Origin: Owenia fusiformis
Taxonomy: Eukaryota > Annelida > Polychaeta > Sabellida > Oweniidae
Assembly: GCA_903813345.2 (NCBI GenBank)
Contig: CAIIXF020000012.1
Coordinates: forward strand, 1,777,318-1,841,317
Length of the DNA: 64,000 bases
Direction of reading: 5' to 3'
Under the pieces are notes generated by a model that was given only the letters and a program-made list of their open reading frames with translations, searched no databases and was not told the origin of the DNA. Made by a program: the position numbers and the translations under genes. Below, one piece after another: positions 21,601 through 32,600 of the stretch. Positions within the stretch are counted from its first letter, which is position 1; each line of letters begins with the position of its first letter.

Positions 21601-24159
21601 CCATCAGTCTACTGGAAGAAGAAGGTCTTCTTTTCAAAATGGGAGGCCAGAGGGCTACAAGTATGCAGGTCAGTCAGTGTGGGTTTATGTTGGGGCCATG
21701 CACTCGTCAAATAAAAATACAGTGTACAACACTACAACAGTCACATAAGCATTTAGTCATGTATCTCATTTCTCTGGAGATGGATTCCTCTCAATTGGCC
21801 AGAGATGAAACTTTGTGATGGCCGTCTGCAGATTACTAGCGGTTGGTTCTTCACCTTTTGGTCCATTGGTTTCTGCAGAAATATTGCTTCAATACTAGGG
21901 TTGTTAAATAAATACCGAAAAGTAAAAATGGCTCGTGGGTACCCTCATTGACAATGTATATTTGATGAAACTTTAAAAGAACTAAGAAAATATTCATAAG
22001 AAAATATGCTTTAATCCATACAAAACCATTTTGAATAGACTAGATGCGAGGAGAGATGGGGAGATATAAAATCACAAAAAGTTAAATATCTTTTCTTGTA
22101 TTGGACAAATAACATTTTCTTTTACTAGACATATTTTAATTTGCATAACTTTTAGATAAATAGGGGTGATATGAAAATTGAACCACTAAAACAGATGAAT
22201 ATTTAGTTAAAGTGAACTTTCTACTATACTCGCCATGCTATCTGACCTGAACGAGCCATCTGGTGGTGAAACTGGTAACTACATACTCGATCTGAGTCCT
22301 TAAATTTGATTAATCTATTGCAAAAAGTACTAGTATGAAATCAGATTAATTATGTTTATGTAGCTAAACTGTCTGAGTGTTCTATAATTGTAGGTGACAG
22401 ATAATTGTTCGGATTTGGGTGTAACCATCATTGAGACACTGAGACGACAATGCTCCAAGCCTAGGTGTAAGTTGTCAACTCTCATAATTATACTACACTC
22501 TATACAGACTGTGCTATACAAAAACAAGTGGTGCGGATATCATGTGCGCAAGGTACGGATATTAACGGTCATTTTTGAATTTGATTTCATGATATTTAAC
22601 CAACTTAGGCATGTTGGGTACTCACACATGTGTATTGTGTAAAGGTTCCCTAATAAAAAGGAAATTGTATTAATAGATGTGTTAAGTATCATTCTATAAG
22701 CGACGCATCAAGCAATAATACTCTCTCCAAAGCAAATAATTTGAAATTGCAGCTTTTTCACAACGTAAACAGCATTCATTCAATATTGGTGATCGAGATG
22801 ACTTATCAATACAAATTATTTTTGCATTTTGAAAGTTGAAAGGTTTCTGTGTGATTTTATACAAAGTGGGAAAAATTAAACAAAAATGTACAACGTCTAT
22901 ATAAGCGGATCACCCTTGGATATCCGTAAAATGACAATATCCACACCGCTTATTTAGAGGTAGCACATATCCGATAAATGTTTTCAATTTTTTAAAAATT
23001 CACATACTAGAAAGTTTATGACTTTCAAAATCCAAAAATATTTTTATTGATTGGTCATCTAGATCACCAATACTGAATGAAGGCTGTAAACTGTAATAAA
23101 GCAGCAATTTCAAATTCTTTGCTATGGAGCAAGGATGAATGCTTAGTGCGTCGTTAAAGAATGAAGAATACAACTATAGACAAAATCTCCCTTTTATTAG
23201 GTATCCTCTTAATGCCTTTAAGTTCATGAAATATCACAAATTCAAATTCAAAAATGACCGTTAATATCCGCACCTTGCGCACATGACATCCGCACCGCTT
23301 GATTTCCTATACCACAGTCTGTATAGGGTACCCTATCACTATGTCACCAACAAGATATAGTCACATATAGTTATATAGTAACAGTGTCTGTAACAATTGT
23401 AACACTTTTGTAACAAGTGCAAGTGCTAACGTATTAGTACCATCAAATAGAAATATAAAAGTAAACAATAAAAGAACAATCTAGTAGCATTCAAGTACAT
23501 AAATGAAGGTGGTGACACTTTTTAACATTCCTGCCTTAAACATTAAAACATCATTTCTAAGAATATACTCAAATAACATTAAACCTCTGTAATCAATCCC
23601 TACATGTACATGTACCTCACCTATGACCAGTTAATTCTATGCATGTTTTACTGATGTAATTCCATTTATGCTATGCACTGTAGTTTTAGGGAGATAAGAT
23701 GGTAAGATATATCCTGCACCCTGATTTTGCCGTTTCCATATCCAGAACCTCAATTTCTTCAAGATATCTTCCCACTTCTGGTAATTTCACTTTAACTGTG
23801 GTGTGAAACTGTACTGGGTTTAGGATAAAGCAGTTATATATGGTTGATTTTAAAATGGGGTAAATCCTTCATTAGATATGCATATCTACCTTGATTCCCT
23901 TTGTTCCTCATTTAGATATGCATATCTCCCTCTGGGTAAACCCCATATCCAAAAAGACCCAGTACATAACCCTTAATGTTATATATGTGTTTTAGATGAG
24001 GAAACTGGACTTCACTTCCTACGCATCTTGGATGAGCTTCACAAGACTGTAACATACAACAAGCTGACATTACATGCTCTAAAGAGATGCCTTTCTAAGC
24101 TAGAGGACAATAGCGATATTATAAGAGTGACAGAGACACATTATGTTGCTTATACTTAG
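15636..24159 (+). CDS. STN1: CST complex subunit STN1, nine exons
   Basis: Coding exons: 15636-15753, 16050-16145, 16833-16907, 17269-17412, 18399-18553, 20471-20611, 21570-21668, 22394-22466 and 23996-24159 (1065 nt, 354 residues; human about 368). Every junction is GT/AG with consistent phase. Landmarks in order: EEYWGLDPLF at the N terminus, GVFLFKNHPIVKVDIQGTVV and VDDSTGVINCCCW of the OB fold, YKV then ITRMLELPLLYKDVYHVPF, then the C-terminal winged-helix region (AISLLEEEGLLF; GLHFLRILDEL) ending VTETHYVAYT. STN1 binds single-stranded telomeric DNA with CTC1 and TEN1 and recruits polymerase alpha-primase. The ATG at 15636 has the better context (A at -3, G at +4); one at 15630 would add two residues. 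Exon 5 has a weak acceptor (no pyrimidine tract). Exon 6 is preceded by 19 partial copies of its own 5' border. Confidence 0.95.
17843..18358. mobile_element. Inverted-repeat element in STN1 intron 4
   Basis: ACTAAGAAATTCTCCATCTA with about 20 further matching bases (to GTCACTCGACTTTTT) at the left is repeated in inverse at 18320-18358. It has no coding content. Its right end lies 40 bp from the exon 5 acceptor. Confidence 0.65.
18680..18835. repeat. Dispersed repeat, copy in STN1 intron 5
   Basis: CACAGTCTGTATAGGGTACC and the following 130 bases recur with small changes at 23313-23490 in intron 8 of the same gene. The other copy begins exactly at the end of the inverted-repeat element 22500-23326, so this may be a transposon end plus flank, or a related longer element. 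Confidence 0.6.
19021..20470 (+). repeat. Minisatellite of 19 exon 6 acceptor-border copies
   Basis: Units of 74-78 bp each contain the intron end (TTGTATACTTCAG) and about 40 bases of the start of exon 6 (CAAACTTTGGCTAAGGAGAT and on to GTCAAGTG), then a spacer. CAG or equivalent acceptors end at 19042, 19118, 19194, 19270, 19346, 19422, 19498, 19572, 19650, 19724, 19798, 19872, 19946, 20022, 20098, 20172, 20248, 20322 and 20396. The twentieth, at 20470, is the real exon 6 acceptor. In the exon frame each upstream copy meets TGA or TAA soon after CACATATCT, so use of a decoy with readthrough would truncate STN1. The first five spacers carry TTGAATG and later ones TTAAATG. Confidence 0.95.
20799..20940. 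repeat. Long hairpin in STN1 intron 6
   Basis: GATTATCCTATATGAGGTTC and following bases pair with the inverse ending TATAGGATGATC. The centre holds a second palindrome, CCAATATAATATATCTGCCC with its complement. A further palindrome of the same ATCTGCCCG words lies at 21214-21276. Together they suggest a foldback transposon of about 550 bp with unclear borders. Confidence 0.6.
22500..23326. mobile_element. Long-TIR element in STN1 intron 8
   Basis: The left end CTATACAGACTGTGCTATAC is matched in inverse by the right end (GTATAGGAAATC... complement ending CACAGTCTGTATAG). Similarity continues for roughly 100 bases, including GTGCGGATATCATGTGCGCA. It is 827 bp with no transposase frame. It starts 33 bp after the exon 8 donor. 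Confidence 0.75.
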
Positions 24160-24525
24160 TGACATTGCACTAATAGACACATTATGTCACTTATATATAA
24201 GTGTCATAAGATTTGATTATGTCACTTATACTTAGTGACATCAGATTAACAGAGACGCATTATGTTGTTTATACCTGGTATCATCAGAGTAACAGACACG
24301 TTATGTTGATTATAATGACGTTCCTCAAAGAAATTATAATGACATCTCTCAAAGAAACAGACACGTTATGTTGATTATAATGACATCTCTCAAAGAAACA
24401 GACACGTTATGTTAATTATAATGACATCTCTCAAAGAAACAGACACGTTATGTTGATTATAATGACATCTTTCAAAGAAACAGACACACTATGTTGCATA
24501 AACCTAGTGAGATGAGACAACATTA
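24118..24525 (+). repeat. Tandem repeat after the STN1 stop resembling its last codons
   Basis: The last coding bases of STN1 (GTGACAGAGACACATTATGT, then TGCTTATACTTAGTGACAT) recur in degraded form three to four times after the stop. They then give way to about four cleaner units of roughly 41 bp (CAGACACGTTATGTTGATTA then TAATGACATCTCTCAAAGAA) between 24291 and 24485. The array probably lies in the 3' UTR. Confidence 0.75.
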
Positions 24526-26283
24526 TTGCTACATATGTTAGTGCTCATAATATTTATTAGTGAGGTATTTACATACATATACATGTACATGTAACTCTTA
24601 CATGTTATATTATATTATATTACTGTACAACATTGTTTGGTTCATCGTTTGGTGGTCTTTGGGTTTAACATTTACTATTGCACTGTATTGGTTTATTAAA
24701 GTGGCTCTGGAGGTAAATTTCAATTCTTGATAACATTTTAGTAGTATTGAAATATTTCTTTCACGCAAAAATGCACCACAGGGGAAAAAATTATTGTAAA
24801 TGGAAATTTTAAAATGTTAGTTTTAAAAAATTTCATTTGAGAAATTGCTAATCATTTTGATACAAAATAACAATCAATAAATGAAATTCTGCATTGTCAC
24901 TTTAAGAGAGCTTCAAATTGGCTAAAATACAATGTATGAGGTATTGAATTGTAAAGGTGGAAGACTTAAAATTCAGCTTTTTGAGCAAAATTATTCTCTA
25001 TTAACAGAGTTGTGGGCCATTGGGGACTATGAAGAACAACAAAAAGAACATTGACTCTCACTTAAAGTGACATATCAACTTGTTTGTAAAATTAATATCA
25101 GTCAAAATCATAGAATATTGCATGTACATATCCTTGATAAGTGGTTCAAGAAGTTTGAAGTCCCATTCTGACTCTACCCCCCTCTCGATCTCCCCAAATT
25201 CTAGTCAATAAACTTGAATTAGATTGTTTCTCTATAACATTTGTAAAAAATTGCAAATATAATATGTTGTTGAATAATATCTTAATTGTAATGTTTACTT
25301 CAATATATACTGTTTCTCCAAGTAGAAGGGAATAAGTGATCAAAAGAGAATATCACAATTTCTTTCTTTTAATTTATCACTTCATGCCATGTTAATATTT
25401 CAAAAAACACAAGTTTTGACTATACTTTAGTATAATCCTTTAACTTGTAAGGCTATTTGACAAAAAGATTTGAAAAAGTTTAACGCTTCTATTTCAATTC
25501 TAATGAAATTGAATGTTTCTGCATTTTAAATCTTAGAACTATAATACTGTATTTCATTAAATATCTCAAATGTTTCAAAAATAAGAAAATTAGGTGAGAC
25601 CTTGGAGATATTGCTTCCAACATTTTCCACTCTATCCCTTCTACTTCCTTTAACATAATGACCATTGTATCAGTGTGGGTCTTAGGATTTTTCTGTAACT
25701 CGACAAGTGACAATTGACTTGTGTTTTTACACTCGCCAATGAAAAATTACACTCGCCACAGTGTTGCCACTGATGATAAATACATGTATACATGTAATAT
25801 GTATATTCACAGTTTTCTTGTGAATAAAAATCTTTAAAAAGAAAGTAGTATGATGAAAGTACTTTAGATTGACTTTGTTCTATAAAATTTGACTATGCCA
25901 AACTTCATGTTTTTCATGTTAGACAATGTGGCAAGGCACTTCAATTTTCACTCAAGTCTTAATATTTACATCCGCCTGGAGCTACTGTCGAGTGGATATG
26001 ACCTACAATGTTGTATGTAACAGAATGCAGCGTGTCCATAAAGTCTCTAGAATTTCAATACAAAAGTTGTATAAGGAGTCTTCATGGACACTCTGTACAT
26101 CTATTGATAACATACGTATTCACTTACAGTGCTGTGTAAGCACCTTGTTAAGCAATAACTTCAATATTAATTTCATACACTGGGGTCCATGTTCGGAACA
26201 CCCAAACTAATAATATATTAAGGATATATGAAAAATAAACTGTTCTCTTTAAATTAGATCATTACATGTACATGTTATTAACA
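24526..26283. other. STN1 3' flank to HVCN1 3' flank, no gene seen
   Basis: AT-rich sequence with ATTAAA-type hexamers near 24695 that could end the STN1 transcript. Nothing else is recognised. The short frames here have no family resemblance or splice support. Confidence 0.45.
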
Positions 26284-26928
26284 TACAGGGTGTCCCGAAA
26301 GTATGGGGCCCCCCTAGGCAGACATATACCAGTGTCGTCATAGTATGTGTCATATATCATTTTAAAGCTTATCCAAAGTTACATTGATTCACCAAGTATC
26401 ATGGTTCATCTCTCAAATGTGAACAAATTACAGGCATTTCAAAATTTAGTGTTTGGTCAAAATTAAGGTCAATTTTACACCAAATCACTAGTCAATGTGT
26501 CCTTCCGGGCCATCTTAACAGCAGCAATTCTTTTCGGGTCGGATGGATATTGAGTTGGAAAAAGAGAATGGTGAGGGTAGAAACTCTAAGGAAACTCTTC
26601 TAAAGTGCTTTAACCAGGTTTTAGGAGGGTTATAAAATTCCACACCCCTATTTGAAGGGCTTTTAAGGTCATATCTGAAAATAATTGCTGCTGATAACAT
26701 GGCCAAGGGGGGACTCATTGACTAGTAGTATGGTGTAAAATTGAAATTTATTTTGACAAAACACTAACTTTTAAAATGACTGTAACTTTTTCCCATTTGG
26801 GAGTTAAACCATGATACTTGGCAATTCAATGTAACTTTGGATAAGCTTTAAAATGATATATGGCACATACTATGAGGACACTGGAATATGTCTGCCTAGA
26901 GGGCATCATACTTTCGGGACACCCTGTA
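26284..26928. mobile_element. mariner-type MITE (CAGGGTGTCCCG ends)
   Basis: TA, then CAGGGTGTCCCGAAAGTATG, and at the right CATACTTTCGGGACACCCTG then TA. The inverted repeats run on imperfectly for about 160 bp, including a block shared by both arms (AAGTTACATTGA). It is 645 bp long with no transposase. Confidence 0.8.
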
Positions 26929-26949
26929 CATGTACACTTCGAGGTATTC

Positions 26950-27019
26950 TTGCCCAAGTTGGTCTCTTTTACTTACATTGGTCAAGATCAGATAAGTAAA
27001 AAATACCGACTTGGGCAAG
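26950..27019. repeat. Short hairpin (TTGCCCAAGT arms)
   Basis: TTGCCCAAGTTGGTCTCTTT at the left pairs with the inverse ending CCGACTTGGGCAAGG. The left-arm sequence also occurs near 18650. Confidence 0.5.
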
Positions 27020-27326
27020 GCTAATTTGGAGGCAGTTATGAGTATTTCAATGACAAAAGTATCCACTAAAAGAATATCAACATGAAAAATGAAACTAAAA
27101 AAACTGCATTGCTATGGAACAATACCCAGGCATTTATAAATACACAGGGTGTCCATGAGGTCTCTTTACACTTTACACCGACTTGTAATTGTAAAAAGAA
27201 TTTAATATGCACCCTGTATATTGTAGTGAAACAGTTCTATTGACTACATATATATATAAAAAATAAGTTAGAACCCATAATTTCCTCATCAGTTTTCTTA
27301 AATAATTCAATCTTGTGTTCATGAGT

Positions 27327-28611
27327 CTATGCTTCACTTTCGACAGCTGGTTTAGTTACAGGCACATTTTCCGATGTTACAGAGTTATTCTGTTGGGTCA
27401 CATTGGTATTTCCACTGCTTTCATTGTTCACATTCGGTTCCTTGATTTCATTGACTTCCGCTATCACATTCAGGGTTGTTTTTGAAATTGGAAGACGTTC
27501 ACTTTTCTTAAAGTTTATTTTATGTTTGGTGAGTAAGTTTTGTAAGGTCTCTATTTCTAGCTCCTGCTCAGAGCAATAAGTGCGAAATTTGGCAAGTTCC
27601 TGCTCAACAGCTTCCCGGGCTTGTTTCTCACGATTGAGTCGCTTTTCTGCTTGCGTCTTCACAGACAAAATAATACCTGGAATGGTGAAATACACATATA
27701 TGATGAGTTGGAAGTTTTATTGCAAGCCAAATATGTCGAATTTTCTAGAACTATTTTGTGGATTAAGTAATAAGGCAATTTCCATTTAGGACAGTGAGTA
27801 ACTTTATTAGAATATCAAAAATATATCTTGATAATTGATAATAACAATGTTCACGAGAATAGTAAAACATTCATTAAATGAACTTCAATACACAGACAAA
27901 GTAAGGTAGAAAAAAGTTACTTAAATTGATTCAAATGCATACACTTATTAAGATATAAAAATGAAGAGTACACATAGTGATGCTTATTAATTCTATTCAA
28001 AATTAAATAACAAGTTCCCAATATTCCAGACATTAATATTAATACTTAATCTTACCATTTAATATTCTGGTCACTCGCCAGAGCCTCAACAAAATCAGCA
28101 GTCCGATTCCGCCAGATACGGCCTCATTACCAATAAACGCAATATCCAGTGCAAACGATACAATGACCACAACTGCGTCAAACACCTCCATCTTGTGCTT
28201 GAAGAAATCAAGTCCCATGGCATACACTTTAACAATGATCTCAATCATGAACAAGCTTAGGATAGCGATACTGAGGAAATGCAGCACCTCTGCTACAACG
28301 CTTACTGTCGGGTGACGTTTTGTCACTGATGTCCCCCCTCCCTCTTCACCCTCTCCTCCTCCAGAGCGGATTTGATGATCGAAAACTCCAAGGTCAATTA
28401 ACAGCTCTGATATGACAAGCAAACAGTCAATAATCACGAGAATAATAATCGTTATTTGAAACTTGTTGCCGTGTATGATATACCTCAACTTCTCCCTGCA
28501 TGTCAACGCAGGTTTGTTGTCTTCAGAGTCTGTTGTTATGGTGCTCGTCGTGTCAGATTCAATGATCCTATCAAGATCATCCCCGACCTTCTTAAAGCCA
28601 TCCATTCTCAT
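27327..28611 (-). CDS. HVCN1: Voltage-gated proton channel Hv1, two coding exons
   Basis: Exons on the minus strand are 28056-28611 and 27327-27676 (906 nt, 301 residues; human 273). The first contains the whole voltage-sensor domain: S1 with the selectivity Asp (D62, human D112), S2 with H111, F121 and E124, S3 with D145 and D156, and S4 RLWRVTRILNG with three Arg (176, 179, 182). The second encodes the S4 extension (IILSVKTQAEKRLNREKQ), a coiled coil that should dimerise the channel, and a polar tail. Hv1 conducts protons out of cells and has no separate pore domain. The ATG at 28611 directly follows a splice acceptor (CTTCCAG), so a 5' non-coding exon is likely; another N-terminal exon cannot be ruled out. 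The S1-S2 loop is long (Gly/Glu-rich), and the second zinc-site His (human H193) is Ala. Confidence 0.93.
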
Positions 28612-29632
28612 CTGGAAGTACATAAAGAGTGTAAAGATTTGTTGTCAGCCAAATAAATAAATAAAACATAAGTTTTTTACCATGCCAAAAGGAAAATATG
28701 TGTGAGTACATTCTGTACATGAGTTTCTTATTGAAACAAGCGACTCCTTGTGACAATTCTTTCTCGGAAAACACAAAGAATATCTAAAACATGTAGATGT
28801 GCAGTAATGCATGTCATGTATTAATCTCAAGTGGGAGGGGCCTCTGTGAGGTTTTAGAAGCTCCATCCCTAAATTTCACCCTTTTAAAAAATTAGACCCA
28901 ACTTTTGAATACTTACCTAATATTGGAAACAATCTATGATCTCTGCTACTCAGTAAATACACAGTACATGTCTAATATGTCATAAGTCTTACAGATCATT
29001 CAAGTTCAATCCTTTGCACACATTTTTCTATATATAGAAGTGTGTGTATTATACAAAAGATCTGTATCCAAATTTACGCCCCCTTTAAGTCGTACACATA
29101 GGTTATAACAAAGACCAAAGTCTATGTCAAGAATACAAGGTCAGGAAGTTTGCTGAATCAATTGTCTCAAGTTACAGATAAGATACAAGTTCAAAACAAA
29201 GACAAAACTAGGTCAATTTGAGTATTTGATAAATTCAACTTCAGAAGAGTTTTTCTAGCTCTTGTCATAGAGGAAACATAAAAACAGTGTGAAAATACTT
29301 ACTTTGTATATCTGTACGTATGTAGACACATATACAGTGTAATATGAAGACCAGTTTGCCCTAAATAATAGAGTTTTAAAAGTTGTTTTTTGTTTGTAAG
29401 TTTGTTTACTAAAATGCTCAGTTCTCGTGCACTTTGACACAAAGACTTTGGTCACGTGACAATTCAATATATCTCATTTTACACCTCTCCTAGTGGTCCA
29501 TGCATGCCTATAATCCATCAAACAATTGTCATTCATAGACTCATAATGATGTATGTGTTGTTTAGATATTTGGGTGCTCAATGATATGAAAAATGTTGAA
29601 CGAGATGTTTGGAGATTTTGTACGATTTCAAG
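28612..29632. promoter_or_regulatory. Divergent promoter region, HVCN1/PRKRIP1
   Basis: HVCN1 runs left and PRKRIP1 right from this 1-kb interval. It probably holds a non-coding first exon of HVCN1, since its start codon follows a splice acceptor. No core promoter element was identified. Confidence 0.4.
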
Positions 29633-32600
29633 ATGGAGTCCAAGGAGGATGCGAATGTCGTATTAGCGAAGAAATCTTCTGATTTACAGAGGATGAAGAT
29701 TGAAAAACTCATGAAGAATCCGGTATGTACAAAATAAGAAATTATTCTGAAATAATAGACCACGAAGGTTGAATATGTACAGAAAAATAACGAGTATAGT
29801 TGAAAAAAGTAAAGTAAATTCTCATTTTCACATATTATCGCTCACTTTCAATTTGTGCCATCAAGTACAATGTCTACAATGGCAAACTGGTGCTTATTGT
29901 ACTTCTTTTTCATTTTTTATGCATTATACCTGCTATTGGAATGCTCTCAAAACCCTTCGACCTGCACCTATTTTGGGGTGTCCAAAAGGAACAGATCTAT
30001 ATTTGGTGCTATTTTTTGCCGATGTCAAAGAGCACTAGGGGCATTCTGCATGAGGTTCCATTTTTTGGTTTAAACTTTTGCGCATCCGGATGTTTTAAAG
30101 TATTCAATTCCCATGATTCAAATTGCCCTTTTATCTGTTGCAGGCTGTCACACATCCTCCGAACACAGGCCTCCAGAACTCGTACCTCCTTCTTCCTAGA
30201 CGTGGATCCACGGCTCTAGTGACTTGTTTGACTCTCGGAGTTTTGATAGGGTCACTAGAGCCGTGGATGCACCTGTATTAAAATCCTCAAACTTCAGAAA
30301 ATTAAATTTTTTTGAACCCAGCGCTACTTTGGAGTTGATTTCTTTTGATTCCCATTTGTTTTTTTTAATATATTTGTCCCAATGTAATGTTATATGATAA
30401 ACTTACCATACCATAGTTGTTATGCACGATGTAATTGCGCTGATACTATAGGAAAATCATCACTTTTTAAATTATTTCAAAATTTTCTATAGCGGCACGA
30501 GACTTCGCGAGAAGAGATAGGGAATACCCTAATGTATACGATGCCATCTATTTTACTACATAAAGTTCATATCAATCAGACTGCATAGTAAGCAATACTG
30601 TAGATTGGGTTAATTTGGCGCCCGCTTTAATTTGGCGAATTTGGCGAAATTGAAAAATTCGCCAATATAAATCTCCGCCAAAATTTAGAATGAATCCCCG
30701 GGAATCATCTAGGGTATTTCGTCCAGTGTATTTAGGTCACTTCCGGTTTATTTTTTCCAAAAATATGAAAAAATATCTCTCATAAATTGGCTCAGAACTG
30801 GTCAGTCACTCATTAATACTCAGGGAAAAGTAGCAGCATCGATTGAGGTGTAAAATGTAAAGGATGATCTCACAAAAATGTACAAACGTGGTGAATATCG
30901 CCAGTGGTCCTCAAAAGAAAAAATGAACATAGCCAAACATGCCCATTTACTTGGTAATTCGCAAACAGCACATAAGTTTAACATTCTATTAACATTTTTT
31001 TGCATATCCGCCAAATTAAATAGCCGCCAATATGCCAAAAATGGCAAAATCGCCAAATTAAGTAGCGCCAAATTAACCCAATCTACAGTATTCAACAGTG
31101 TATCCCCGGGAGTGAATCACACATGTTGAAGTTTAATTAAGGAATTCTCATTATAGACAGTGACTTTTATTATAGTTTCTAGTTTTAATAAGGAATACCA
31201 AACAGAGATAGTGACTCTTAATTGTTTAGACCATATGCAGATTCATTTAGTCATGTGACTTGTGACATCACGCATGCGCATAAATTATGTAGGTCAACTC
31301 AATTTTGAGAATTCGTTCGACTTTCACTCACCTGAAAAATACAAAGACACTTCTTGATATAATTTCCACAATAAACATGATTACAACTAGGGTCAATTTG
31401 AAGACAAACAACGTCGCTACATAGTGGTCCAAAAATTTTAAAGATTAAGGTAAGGAGCTCCGAGAAAAAGCAAAAACAACCGATCCGTTGTTTTTCAGAA
31501 TCTCAACTTGCCTAGGGTTTTTAATGCTTGGTGATGCGCCTCTGGGGCCATGACAAATCTCAGATATATAAATAAAGGCCCAGAGGCGCATGAATGCACC
31601 CACCTTCTTCCAAGAAGAAGGAAGGAACTTTGTGGATGATGTCTGGAACCCTGCGTTCGGAGGATGGCTGTCACACAATTTGCGTATTTGTCACGCATTT
31701 GCTGAAGAAATTGAAGTCATGCCTGTTTTTTTTGCATGACAGAATATGTCAAGCAAATTTTTCAAATCATTGTCAAGCAAAGATTTTTCAGTTCATGATG
31801 AAAAAAACGAATGACGAAACAAACAAACGCTGAAATAATTAAACACAGTTTGATCAGAAGTTTCATGCGAATTGCGAATATTGCATTTGCTTTGTTTTAT
31901 CTCGTCCCACCCCCCTTGTCACTGGTTTTAGGTGTTCCCTGGTTGACAGGCCTGCGGTTAGGTTTTAGTTTCTACACTGTTGGGCCCAATTGATATACAT
32001 TGTTCTGTTATAACACTTCTGTACATTCTTTTTGTTTTTGTACTAAGCAAAAATATTTCTGCAACATAAGGTAATTATGGGGAGGGACTGCTGTGAAATT
32101 TATAAATGTAAGTGATACCTACATGTATCTCAAATTAATGTTCTTATTTTAAGTATAGATGCCGCTTGCATTTTAATAATTTGAACAAATCAAATATAAA
32201 TGATTGAATGCTCGCGTGCAGTAGACCTGATTAATACATTTTCAGATAAATAAGCTTGAGTGGTTTTGCTTAAGTCACAATTTACCTGCCAAAGGCTGTT
32301 GACTGATTCTGAATAATCAGATCAGTCCAGTCTTTAAACTAGGTACATGTTAATCACAATCATTCCAGTTTATCTAGTCCCGCACGCTACTGTATGGATT
32401 TATTTACCTATGATTTATCTATCAATTGATTGTAGTCGGTTCATTGGGTCATTGACAGGTACAATGTTATCTATTTTCTAGAGTATACATATTTAGTATG
32501 CATGTCATATATTTCAGGAAAAGCCTGTATTCATACCAGAGCGGCCACAGGAGAAAGGCCCCAAAGCCACACCAGACTTTGTCAGAAATGTTTGGGGTAA

